Assembly: GCA_036346395.1 (NCBI GenBank)
Contig: CM070594.1
Coordinates: 27,685,385-27,749,384 of the forward strand
Source: Hsuehochloa calcarea
Lineage: Eukaryota; Streptophyta; Magnoliopsida; Poales; Poaceae
Direction of reading: 5' to 3'
Length of the DNA: 64,000 bases
Below are positions 32,301-43,387 of this stretch, in pieces. Every line of letters begins with the position of its first letter. Position 1 is the first letter of the stretch. A model generated the notes under the pieces. It did not search any database, was not told the DNA's origin, and saw only the letters and a program-made list of their open reading frames with translations. Position numbers and translations under genes: made by a program.

Positions 32301-32375
32301 TGTGATTGTACACTGGAAATCTGGACTAGTGTATGAACACAGAGAATTTGGGATCCTTCGTTCCCGGGTTCGACA
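29304..32375 (+). repeat. 5' LTR of gypsy element C
   Basis: 3072 bp, TGTAACAGCC to GGTTCGACA. It has an AT-rich start, a GC-rich island (about 29600-30540) that contains the TATA box CCTATAAAAG (29971-29980), and an AT-rich downstream half. At 31669-31745 it has a hairpin block conserved in the distant solo LTR at 54540-59255. Confidence 0.93.
29971..29980 (+). promoter_or_regulatory. TATA box of gypsy C 5' LTR
   Basis: CGCCTATAAAAGCCG inside the GC-rich island, with the counterpart CGCTTATAAAGCCG at about 38374-38386 in the 3' LTR. Confidence 0.7.
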
Positions 32376-32379
32376 AAAG

Positions 32380-32392
32380 TGGTATCAGAGCC
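32380..32392 (+). other. Primer-binding site of gypsy element C
   Basis: TGGTATCAGAGCC, perfect, four bases after the CA end of the LTR. Confidence 0.92.
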
Positions 32393-32537
32393 ATATCGAC
32401 TGTAGGTCGTGACCTAGAAGGAAATCAAACCCTTAAGGATTTATTTTGAAAATTAAAAATAACTTGGTCTTCGAGTCATTCCTCAACTTTTCTCTTGAAA
32501 ATTATTTACTAATTCATCTCCTTTTCAAAAATTGTAG

Positions 32538-33180
32538 ATGGTCAAGTTCAATGCCATTTCCCATGGAGTCTTCTTTGGTCATTGGGCCGCCATTCTGGAA
32601 GATGATGCAAAGACTTGGACTTTGAAGAAAGACCGACGTATCAAGGATACAAGTATAAAGTGGGAAATCAGAACGATGGAGAGTAGAGGTGATCCTTTAC
32701 TCCAATCTATCGCCGAACACGGACTTCCACGCCTTCGATGCCCCAATGCGACGAGACACCTTCGCCAAGGCATCCAGATGCAGACAGGAAGCAACCCGCA
32801 GACTTCGCTACATCTACGATCATCGCCTCAACGGCATCGGGTTCCACTATTACCCAATGCACATTCCAACCCGGCATGACGGTGCTTTCCGCTCAACTAG
32901 AGATGAAGATCGTCCCGATCTCACTCATCGTGGATCCGGCGAGCCATGGATTATGCCTACGGAATACACTAGATGAGCCGTCCCTTCGCAAGTGAAATTA
33001 CAAGATGCGTAAGAAAAGTTGAAGAGTGCGAGAAAAGGCGGCCTCCTACAAGGAAGGCGAGGCTAGTTCTAGTGAGCCGATTATACCCCAATAACACCAT
33101 AGATTTGACCTTAAATTTTCCTTTAGTTGCGAATTATGAGCTACCAAACCTTTGTAGTAGCCATAATGAATTAATAAAAT
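32538..33180 (+). pseudogene. Extra reading frame between primer-binding site and gag (gypsy C)
   Basis: An ATG frame begins MVKFNAISHGVFFGHWAAI and continues with TWTLKKDRRIKD and IKWEIRT. The coding trace then moves to another frame (QEATRRLRYIYDHRLNGIGF, HYYPMHIPTRHDG, DLTHRGSGEPW) and later a third (RKVEECEKRRP). It is not gag: the capsid motifs come afterwards, from about 33600. The function is unknown. Its position upstream of gag is unusual, and the protein-like composition across frames shows it was coding before the indels. A T-rich tract and an AG follow before the gag ATG, which could be an intron end. Confidence 0.6.
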
Positions 33181-33295
33181 AAAAATAAATTATTTTGCGA
33201 AATGTTTTTGCCTTGTGTTTGTTGAATTTGGGCTATTTTAGATCTATACTCTTATAATTCCTGTCTCTCTTGTCTAATCTGTGAAGAGTTCATCG

Positions 33296-34340
33296 ATGGT
33301 GACCACCCGCACGGAAGTGTCGCATAGAGGGCAAGGAAATGAGAATGCCGAATATCAAGAAAACCAGTTCAACACCACCACCTCCTCCAATGAAGCTCCC
33401 GATGGCGCCAAATGATGGCCAATCGACTCATCGATTGAGTTGCTAGCCCATCCCTTCACAAAGAATCGAATACCCAAGCGCCAGCGTGACCTATCATGCT
33501 CCTCCACCTCCCGCAAGAGTAACTTTGTCGAGTTCATGAGGATCGTCCGCCAACATTTTCTAGTAGCACGAACCCATGGACGCAGATGATTGGCTCGGGG
33601 CCATTGGAAAGAAACGGATATTGCTCAATGTACGATCGTGAGAGAGTTTTGTTTGCCTCTCATCAATTGATGGGTCCCGCATCGAATGGTGGGATAATTT
33701 CAAAGATGTCCCATGCTAATGCCCAAGAAATCACTTGGGATGAGTTCATGCAAGCTTTCCGCCGATCTCACATTCCATCTGGCATGATTACCTTGAAAAA
33801 GAAGGAGTTTCGCTCGCTTCGCCAAGGAAACCGTTCAGTTGGCGAGTATCTGCATAAGTTTAACCAACTTGCTCGCTATGCCCCTGAGGATGTAGCCAGA
33901 GACGAAGACAGGCAAGAGCGATTTCTGGAAGGGTTGAACGACGAACTCTCTGTTCGTTTGATTTCTCAGGATTTTACCGACTTTCAGCAGTTGGTAAATA
34001 AGGCCATACGCCAGGAAGGCAAACATCTGGAAATGGAGAATCGCAAGCGGAGGATGGCACTCGAAGTTTAACTCGGAGGACCCCCAAGCCTCGCTTTCTC
34101 TCGATCTCACCCACCTCGGCGTGGGAGATTCGGCACTACTACACCAAGAGTTCCAGCCCTCGATTCGCCCAAATACTTCGGATTCCGTAGTAGTTCATCC
34201 GAGGACGAGGCCAGCAGGCGCTTATTTCCACGAGAGGAATCACTTGCTTTCACCGCAACGAGTTGGGTCATTATGCCAATAAGTGTCCCAAGAAGCGAAG
34301 AACCGCCACCCCGCAAGCCAACTCCCGGAGTTTCAGTCTC
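33296..34340 (+). pseudogene. gypsy element C gag
   Basis: The gag ATG is near 33296 (MVTTRTEVSHRGQG). The capsid core is at 33586-34071 with VLFASHQLMGPAS, ITWDEFMQAFRRSHIPSGM, VGEYLHKFNQLARYAPEDV and FLEGLNDELSVRL. The knuckle near 34240 reads CFHRNELGHYANKC and lacks the second cysteine. Frames change at least three times, often at one missing G or C (for example near 33680, where an E-W-W motif is shifted). Confidence 0.85.
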
Positions 34341-34346
34341 CGGCGG

Positions 34347-34950
34347 TCCCTCAAGACCAGCTGGTCAATTCATGAAGGGACGTGTGAATCACGTCACCGC
34401 AGAGGAAGCCTATGCAGCACCAGATGTTGTTCTTGGTACGTTCCTTGTCAACTCAGTACCAGCATCAGTTTTATTTGATTCCGGAGCTTCGCATTCTTTT
34501 GTGTCAAATAAGTTTGTGGAAAAATATGGGTTATCTACCTCCCCCTTAGTTAAGCCCATGTTAATCCATTCCCGCTCGAAATGAGGGCTAGTTTATTCTG
34601 TCCAAATCTTACCTTTGAAATCTCCGAGTAACTTTCTCGGCCAACTTAATAGTCTTGCGTTCGCAAGGATTGGACGTAATTCTTGGAATGGACTGGCTTG
34701 CCAAAAATCAAGGTAGGATAGATTGTGCTAGTAGATCTATCAACCTCACCAATGAACAAGGGATTTCAGTAGAGTTCCAACCCAAGACTTCTACGGAAAG
34801 AAGTCCTATCTTGACCAGTTTAAAGGAAGTGAAACCGAAGATATACCGTGGTACAAGAATATCCAGATGTTTTTCCGAGGACTTACTCGTATGCCACCGA
34901 CCGGGACATAATGTTCTTAATTGACTTAGTCCTGTGGATGCTCCAATTTG
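34347..34950 (+). pseudogene. gypsy element C protease
   Basis: The aspartic protease active-site block is intact as VLFDSGASHSFVSNKF at about 34468. The downstream block LDVILGMDWLAKNQGRID (about 34664) is in another frame. The enzyme would cut the gag-pol polyprotein. Confidence 0.85.
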
Positions 34951-36150
34951 AGCGACCCTACTGAATGCCAAATGATCTAGCAGAGTTGAAGAAGCGATCA
35001 AGAACTACAGAGTAAAGGTTACATTCAACCGAGTTCATCGCCTTGGGAGCTCCAAGACTATTTGTCAAAAAGAAAGACAATAGTATGAGAATGTGTGTGG
35101 ACTATAGATCACTCAACGAGGTAACAATCAAAAACAAGTACCGTTACCTAGGATAGATGATCTGCTTGATCAACTTAAAGGAGCCGATGTTTTCTCCAAG
35201 ATTGATTTGAGGTCGCTACCATCGCTTAAAAATCGACGGAAGATATTCAAGACACCCTTTACCACCGATATGGATTGTACGAGTTCACGGTGATGTCATT
35301 TGGACTAACAAATGCCCTCGCTTATTTCATGAATATGATGAACAAAGTGTTCATGGAATTCTTGGATAAGTTTGTGGTGGTATTCATAGATGATATTCTC
35401 ATCTATTCAAGAGATATGGAAGAGCATGAAAAACATCTCGTAATTATTTTGGGCAAACTTGAGAACACCAACTTTATGCCAAACTCAAAGAAAAGTGAAT
35501 TTTGGCTCACCAAGTGGCATTTCTTGGACACATTGTGTCGGCAGGAGGAGTTGCGAGACCCTCAAAGGTTGAAGTCAGAATGGATTGAAGCAACCCAAGT
35601 CGATCCACGAAGTGAGAAGTTTTCTGATTAGTGGGTACTACCGCAGATTCATTGAAAATTTCTCCAAGATCGCCAAACCCATGACTCAACTTCTGAAGAA
35701 GGAAAAGAAATTTGAATGGACAAGTGCATGTGAGCAAAGTTTTCAAGAGCTGAAGAAAAGACTAGTCTCTGCACGAGTGCTAGTTTTACCAGATATACGT
35801 AAGGATTTTGAAGTTTTCAGTGACGCATCGCTGTGGGCTAGGATGTGTACTTGATGCAGAAGGAAAAGTTGTGGCTTATGCATCTCGCCGATTAAGACCA
35901 CATGAAGGAAATTATCCAACTCATGATTTAGAGTTAGCGGCAATTGTGCATGCTTTGAAAATCAAGCGGCATTATCTTATTGGTAATCACTGTGAGATTT
36001 TCACAGATCATAAGAGTTTGAAATATATCTTCACCCAATGATCTTAATCTCGTGCAAAGAAGATGGTTAGAGCCGATAAAGGATTATGACCTTGGAATTC
36101 ATTATCACCCGTAAAGCCAACGTGGTAGCGGATGCTCGAGTAGGAAAGCA
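34951..36150 (+). pseudogene. gypsy element C reverse transcriptase and RNase H
   Basis: RT pieces are CVDYRSLNEVTIKNKY (about 35095), DVFSKIDLR and, in the next frame, YEFTVMSFGLTNALAYFMNMM followed by the catalytic FIDDILIYS (about 35383), which is intact. RNase H starts with SDASL (35818) and continues GCVLDAEGKVVAYASRRLRP and FTDHKSLKYIFTQ to about 36040. Several indels separate the pieces, so no full-length enzyme can be made from this copy as assembled. Confidence 0.88.
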
Positions 36151-37707
36151 TCTCGCAACACGGTGTTAGTTCAAGAAAATCAACCAGAGTTGTATGAAGA
36201 ACTAAAGCATCCGAATCTGAAATTGTCGACCAAGGTCAGTATAAACACAAGGAAGTCCAACCAACCATACAAAGTCGATCGAGAAAAAAGCGGCTAGAAG
36301 ACGAAGACATCAAAGAAATCATGAAGAACATGAGAAGAGGCAAAGCCCTGTGATTTTCTCAAGACGAGCAAGGCATGATGGTTTGGCAACCGCATCGTAC
36401 CTAAACACCATGAAACCGCATAACCGATTCGAAAGAAGCTCATGAATCACCTTACTCTATTCATCCCGGAGTACAAAGATGTACCAGATCCAAGGAAAAG
36501 TATTGGTGGGTTAGTATGAAGCGAGAGATCGCCGAGTTTGTTGCACGCGTTGTGATGTATGTCGCCGTGTTAAGGCAGAGCATCGAGACCTGCGGATTGT
36601 TACAACCATTACCAATTCCGAGTGGAAATGGGAGGAGATTGGTATGGATTTTATCACCGACTACCTAGGACCCAATCAAAGTTGTGATTCCATTTGGGTG
36701 ATAATTGACCGATTAACAAAAGTGGCTCATTTTATTCCATCAAGACCACTTACGAAGCAATAAGTTAGCGTAATTGTACATGGCCAGGATCGTCTGTCTA
36801 CATGGTATACCCAAGAAAATTGTGTCCGATGAGGTTCGCAGCTTCACTTCAAAATTTTGGCGAGTCTACATGAAGCTTTAGGAACCAGACTCAACTTCAA
36901 AGACATTATCATCCCCAAACAGATGGTCGACCGAACGTAAATCAGGTCCTAGAAGACATGCTTCGAGCTTGTGCTATAGATTATGGAAGAAGTCGGGATA
37001 AGAATTTGCCCTATGCGAATTTTCCTACAACAATAGCTTTCAAGCTAGCCTACGATGTCGCCATTTGAAGCATTGTATGGTAGAAAGTGTAGAACCCTCT
37101 TCTTTGGGATCAAGTAGGAGAGCACCAATTCTTCTGACGAAATTGATAAAAGAAGTGAAAGTAAGGTAAAAGCAATAAGAGAACGTCTAAAGTAGCTCAA
37201 ACCCGACAAAAGAGTTATGCCGATAATCGTCGGAGAGAACTATCCTTTAAGATGGGAGATTTTGTCTATCTCGTGGTAACTCCACTCCGAGGAGTGAAGA
37301 GATTTCGCACTAAAGGAAAACTCGCACCTGCATTTGTCGGACCTTATAAGATTTTGGCAAAGAAAGGTGAAGTTGCTTATCGCTTGGAACTACCAAGATC
37401 TCTCACACTGCTCACAATGTCTTCCATGTATCCCGATTAAAGAAATGTCTCAGAGTACCAATGTAAGAAACACCGCTGAGAGCATCGATCTTCGTGAAGA
37501 TCTCACCTATGTGGAACAACCAATCAAGATTCTCGATGTGGCGTAACGCGCCACGAAGCAAAGTCATTCGTTCTTGTAAGGTTCAATGGAGCAATCATTC
37601 GTAAGAAGAAGCTACCGGGAGCGAGAAGAAGTTTTGAGAGCCGAGTATCCCTACCTTTTGTCGACCAAGTCCAATCTCTGGTCGAGATTCCCTTTAAGGG
37701 GTAGGTT
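36151..37707 (+). pseudogene. gypsy element C integrase and 3' end
   Basis: The zinc-binding region is visible as SPYSIHPG (about 36450) and CDVCRRVKAEH (about 36550). The core has KWEEIGMDFIT and SIWVIIDRLTKVAHFIP (about 36630-36740), then in shifted frames HPQTDG-like and LEDMLRACAIDYG text. The C-terminal GDFVYLVVTPLRGVKRF and GPYKILAKKGEVAYRLELP (37252-37440) is the integrase tail region of gypsy elements. Purines AAGGGGTAGG directly precede the 3' LTR and serve as polypurine tract. Confidence 0.85.
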
Positions 37708-40700
37708 TGTAACAGACCCAAAATTTCAATTTCATTTAAAAATAAGACTTTATTAATTTTTGTGGATTTTCCGAATTTTTAAAAGCTTTTCAATAAAGTA
37801 TATTAAGGCTAAAAGAATTTATGTGCAAAATCTATTACCAACTAAAAGTTGGAATTATTTTATTTAAGTCCGTAATGCCTCATAGAATTTATGTGAATTT
37901 TCTCAAAATTTTTGGACTTCATTTACTATTTTCTAAAGCTTATTTGAATTTCGAATTAAATCAATTGAAAAAGGTTTAAAATCTTTTGCAATAAGATCGG
38001 GCGAAGCTCAAAGACTGCACGCCCCGCCCAATCCTCCCCGCGCTTATTAACGCGGACCGTCCGATCAAATCGGACGGCCGATAGCAATCCACTCGCGCTT
38101 CTCTCTTGCTCTGTCTCGCCGACAGTGGGCCCCACCACGGCTCGTCTTCCTCCTCCCTTTCTTCCTCGCACGCCCGCGCCTCTCGCCGCCATTGCCGCTC
38201 GCCTCGGAGCTCGTCACTCCCGCGATTACCCTCCCTCTCTTCACTCGCCATCACGCGCATTAACTCCCCTCACTCCGCCTGCGTCATTCCCGCCATTACC
38301 CCCTCTTAACCCCGTGCGCCCGCGCGGCTCGCCGCCATTAACGCCGCACACGATCTCCATCTCCGGCCTCCCTCGCTTATAAAGCCGCCCCACACAAGCA
38401 TTCTCTCCACATTCCATTCCACCAACTCGTAACCGCGCCACTCTCTCGCCACAATTGAGTTTTTCTCTCGACGGCGAAGCTTCGTCTTCCCGATTCCGCG
38501 CCACAAACCTTCCCGCCACCCCGTCTACACCATCGCCTTGATGCCTCGCCGCGATCCTGTGCACCCTCCTCGTCCCTCAAGATCGCCGGAGCTCTACTTC
38601 CGCCAGACCGAACCTTTCGCCGCCACTCGCCGACGCCGACGACCTTCCGGCCACTCTCGCCACCACTGTAGCGCCCTAGAACCAGCGCTCTCCTCTATCT
38701 ATTGCGCACCTCACGGAGCTCGCCGCGCCGCTGCTCGCCTCGCCATCGGTTCCCGGCGCCTCCCCTCTCGGCGCCGACGTGGTTAGCCACCTCGGCGCCA
38801 CATCGCGCCACCTCACCCTCTACCGTGCGTGGCGCCACGTGGATGCCGGCCAGAATACAAGCGCCAAAGACAGCGCTCCTTCACATCGTCTTTGTGAGCC
38901 GAGTCCACCGTGGACTTGAAAACACCGTGGACTCACCCATGACTGTTTGGGCCCACATGTCGCCTCGGGCACAAGATTATCGACGCACCGGTGGCGCAAT
39001 AAATAGAATTTCCTTTAGAAATTTAATTCGGAAATTGAAATTCGATTTTTGAATTAAAATTAGATTTAAACTTCCAGAGCTCGTATTTCTTCATACAAAC
39101 TCCGATTTAGGTGATTCAAATTTCTAAATTTGTATAAAATCAAGATCTAGCTAACTAAATCAAAATTATTTAATTTGGAGTTAATTTGAATTTTCATTTG
39201 AATTTATTTGTGTTCATTTGAATTCTGCTTGAATTTGGAATATTTTCACAGATAGATTTTGACGACTCGAGAGCTTGACCCTATTGAAGAAGTAGAATAC
39301 CAGGAATTTGAGCAAGGCAAGTTACACCATTGACCATTTTGCCCCAATATTTAAAATTATTTAATTCTGCTTTAAATTATTATTGCATGCATAATTGTAT
39401 TTAATTATTTTAAATTCTGCTTTAAATATTTAATTATTCCAATTCCTTTGTATAGCCAAATTTGATTGTTGTATTATCAATTCCTTGTAACCTTAGTCAA
39501 ATGAATTTAAAAATAAATATATGCATAGCAAATGCTTAGACCATGAAATATTTGACTTTTGGAGAATTTAGCCAAAATTTCATAAATTGATAAAAGCCTA
39601 TGGCATTGCCTTGTCATGGTGGACTTTTGCAAATGTCTTTGAAAATTTAAAATAAAAGAAAATGGTTTGTACTTGGGCAAACATGGACCGTTGGTGGGTG
39701 CAAGTTTATGCACCTGCCTGTCTCGTTAGGATCGAGACCTGTGGTTATTATTGAAAGTTGCCCAAGTAGATTAAGGACCGGCCTTTGAGCCGCATCTTGC
39801 AAAAGCTCCACCAGACTACCACATGTTCTGTATGGGCGTAACCGTGCTTAATAATTTGTATTACCTCGGTATTGTTTATGCCATTTTTGTTGTGTGGGTG
39901 TCGGTTAGACTTTATTCCCACTTGGCGCAGAGGGGTTTCCGCAGTGGTTAGCCTAATGGAAGTGAAACCTTAGCGGGCATATTGGTATTGAGGTAGTGCA
40001 TTGAAACGCCTTGTGATAATTGCCTAGTCACACACCTAAGGAAGTGTGTATTGGCCGACATAGCTGCAAATTATCTCTTGTGGGTAAAGTTGTACAACCT
40101 CTGCAGAGTGTAAATCTATTCGAATAGCCGTGTCCACTCATCATGGACATGCCGAGCAAAGCCACTCTAAGTTAGATTTGTTTTGGTTTTAAAATAACTT
40201 TGGACATGATTTGAGGATGGTTAATCCTTGTGGTAAATTTATGTAGCCTTGTGATAGGAGGGTATCCTTCACTATATTTCATATGGAGGTTATCCACTAT
40301 AAAATGATCAATTTTAAATCTGATTTTAGTTATATAATGAAAATGTGCCTTGAAACTTAGTATAACTATTTAAAACAAAAGGTGATTTATGCAAATAAAC
40401 CCTACAACCTTCCTTTGAATAACTTATGCATGCATTCTAAATTCTTTATTGGGTGTAATTTGCGAGCACGCTTGTAGTGCTCACTCTTCTTTGAATATTA
40501 TTATTCGGAGAAGACGCTATCCGTAAGGTGAGGAACGGGACGATTAGGCAACCTCCGCATTTATTGCTCGTGGCGATCGTGTGGCTACCATTATATTTTG
40601 CTTCCGCTAATGTTTTATTTGGCCTCCTACCCCGCTTGTAATAAACTCTATGAATATTAAATATACACGCTGGATATGTTTGTGATAACATTTTTGTGAC

Positions 40701-40772
40701 TGTGTACACTGGAAATCCTGGACTAGTGTATGAACACAGAGAATTTGGGATCCTTCGTTCCCGGGTTCGACA
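37708..40772 (+). repeat. 3' LTR of gypsy element C
   Basis: 3065 bp, partner of 29304-32375. AT-rich segments are almost identical between the two. Differences are clustered short indels and substitutions at C/G-containing words. Confidence 0.93.
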
Positions 40773-40804
40773 AAAGGATCTTAACCGATCACTGAACTTA
40801 GGCG

Positions 40805-42437
40805 ATGGATAAGTTCTCCACTAAACCGCATATCTTCGATGGGCACGACTATGCCTATTGGAAGAATCGTATGCGAGTATTTCTTGAGAGCGAGGGACAA
40901 GCTATATGGGATGTTGTTCGATCCCCGCTCATTATTCCCGAGGTTGCAATGCCTGCGTCTGCAGTTCTTTTGGCTAACAACAACAAGGCCAAGAACCTTT
41001 TATATGGTGCGCTTGGTAGACAAGAATATGATCGGATTTGCAATCTTTCAACTGCGCACGAGATTTGGAACACCCTCGAAACCTATCATGAGGGTTCGTC
41101 CCAAATCAAGAAAGTGTGCTAAACAGTCTATAAGCGCGGATACAACAAATTCGAGATGCGTCCTGGAGAGAGCATCGATGACATTTTCAGTCGTTTTAAT
41201 AAAGTGATTAATCAGATGAAAACTGTTGATATTGAATACTCTCAATCTAAAAATTCCACCCATCTCTTGGCTGCAATCAACACCAAGGAGTGGGAGATGA
41301 AAGCTACTGCTATAGAGGAGAATATTGATCTTTCGAGTCTTACATTGGAGTTGCTTTATAGCAAACTCAAGACCCATAAAATTAAAAGAGTTGATCATCC
41401 TAAGAAAGACAACATGGCATTGGTAGTAGATCCTCTCAAAAGAGTTTCTGATGGTTCTCTTGAATCTTTTTTTGGTTCTTCATTAGCTTGTTTATCTGCT
41501 ATTCATGAAGAGGAGCTTGAGAGTATCCCTGAGGTTGAATTAGCCCTCCTTACTGAAAAATTCACACGGGCCTATAATATTGTGAGAAACAAAAAGAGAG
41601 GTGGTCCGGTGACATGCTACGAGTGTGGTGAGCTCAATCATATCTGGGCAAATTGCCTCAAGCTGAAAGGTAAGAGCAATCATAAGGAGGGAAAGCCAGC
41701 TTGGAAGAAGCCTCTATTCAACAAATCAAGGTATGAGGCTAGTAAGCTTGTGAAGGCCGTTAATTCACCGGGTTCTTACCGCTTTTGAGGATCAATCCTT
41801 GAGTGATGTGGACTCCGGGAGCGAGGAGGACAAGGAGGAGGAGATCCCTCAAGACAAAAAGAAGAGGAATGCCAAGGACTTCACCGGCATGTGCTTCATA
41901 GCCGACACTGACGACATTGATGACAATGAGGTACCTCTCTCTTATGATGTCCTTTCTGCTAAATATGATTCCATATATGAGCAACTGCTTAGTCAAGATG
42001 AAGCGCTAGAATTTGTCATGACTAAAAATAAGAAACTAGAGTCAAAAATTGGTAAACTGAAATTAGAACTTGTAAATGTTAAGACTCTTGAACCTGATGA
42101 ATGTTTATCTTGTCATGTTATGCACTCAGAATTGGCTAAACTGCAATCTGCTCACAATATTGCTTTGAAACAACTTAAAAATGCTAGAACCGAGCTAATT
42201 GAAATTAAATCTGCTCCTTGTGAAAAATGCTTAGATTCTAGCAAATTAGTTGCTTCTGGTGCTGTTGATTCTAGCCTTTGCACTTTTTGTTTAGAACGTG
42301 AATATGAAGTTAAAGATATCTTAGAAGCAGCTAGAGCTAAATATGCTAAATTTAAGGACAGTATTGAGTCTTCTACATGTGCTTCATGTCCTGCTCTTAA
42401 ACTTGAAACTGCTTTATATAAGGAAAAAATATGCTAG
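40805..42437 (+). pseudogene. copia element B gag and coiled-coil region
   Basis: The frame starts ATGGATAAGTTCTCC with the gag opening HIFDGHDYAYWKNRMRVFLES and NLSTAHEIWNTLETYHEG. A stop after IKKVC (41120) and a shift separate it from the continuation at 41156 (RPGESIDDIFSRFNKVINQMK). The CCHC knuckle CYECGELNHIWANC is at about 41615. After another stop the third piece (41799-42437) is acidic at first (SGSEEDKEEEIPQ) and then a long coiled coil with cysteine pairs (CLSCHVMHSEL, CEKCLDSS, CTFCLERE, CASCPAL). These regularly spaced Cys pairs are common in gag-distal regions of long copia elements. Confidence 0.85.
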
Positions 42438-43387
42438 AGCTATTAAGGTAAAACTTGTGAGTCATGTGCTAATTTTGAAAAAGAAAATGCTTATCTTAAG
42501 GATACCTTAGAAAAATTCTCTAAAGGTAAGAAACAATTAAACATGATTCTGGACAAGTCTAAAACTCCTTATAAGAAGCAAGGATTATGATACAATTCTT
42601 TTCAAGACAATTCAAAGCCAAAAGTCACACAAGTCTTGGAAAAAGGTTTAGTTGAATTTAAAACTCAACCTGCAAAAATTATCTTTAAATCACAGGATTG
42701 CCCAACCATCTGTTAATTCAAATGGTGCTTCTCCTAGTGGTATTAAGTATCATTGCACCTATTGTAAAAAGAGGGGCATTTAATTGAGTTCTTTTGGCGA
42801 GGTTGAAAACGACAAGAAAATTTTTACTAGAATTTCATCCATTCAACCTAGAGCTTTTATGAGACATGGTAACATAGAAAAGAAGAAACCTAGTTTAGGA
42901 TTTGTATCTCATGTTCATCAGACCAGCGATCTGACCGCCGTAGGTAACCGGTCTGACCGCCAGGGTCACCGGTCTGACCGTCGTTACTACACCGGTCTGA
43001 CCGCTAGCATTGTTCATCATCATGCTCCTAGACAGGACAACTCTCATGCTAATCTAACCATTGCTCATGATAGAACTTTAAATAAAATCTAGGATAGCAC
43101 TTCTGCTTTGCATACTACTCGCAGACGTGTGTCTTAGTACTGGGTTCCTAAATCTTGTTTAACTAACCCCAGTATTGAGACACATCGTTCTTCTGTGCCT
43201 TGATTTTTAGGATTGCCGCGGAAGGGGGAAGAACACGTGGTTCGTCGACTCCGGGTGTTCACGCCACATGACCGGAGATTTAAGATGGTTCACCTCTTTC
43301 ACGCGGGTGATAGGTGATGACTTCATCACCTTTGGAGATGATACACAAGGGTGAATTGAAGGAACATGATTGATCAGGGTGAACGAT
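42438..43387 (+). pseudogene. copia element B gag-distal region and truncated protease
   Basis: Decayed Lys-rich sequence continues to about 42780. The stretch 42922-43010 holds a palindrome island (CCGGTCTGACCG repeated four times). At about 43238 the minimal protease block VDSGCSRHMTGDL is present and continues to DDFITFGDD at about 43340. About 40 bases later the 3' LTR starts. All of pol after the protease active site is missing. Confidence 0.75.

Larger units (their letters stand above)
29304..40777 (+). mobile_element. Ty3/gypsy element C with 3-kb LTRs, target duplication ATCTT
   Basis: A complete insertion in the leader of copia B. ATCTT is present at 29299-29303 and 40778-40782. LTRs are 29304-32375 and 37708-40772. 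Internal sequence is a primer-binding site, an extra reading frame, gag, protease, RT, RNase H and integrase in gypsy order. Nearly every frame is broken by one- or two-base indels although key motifs survive. At the right end five bases AAAGG lie between the canonical CA end and the duplication, which is unusual. Confidence 0.93.
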
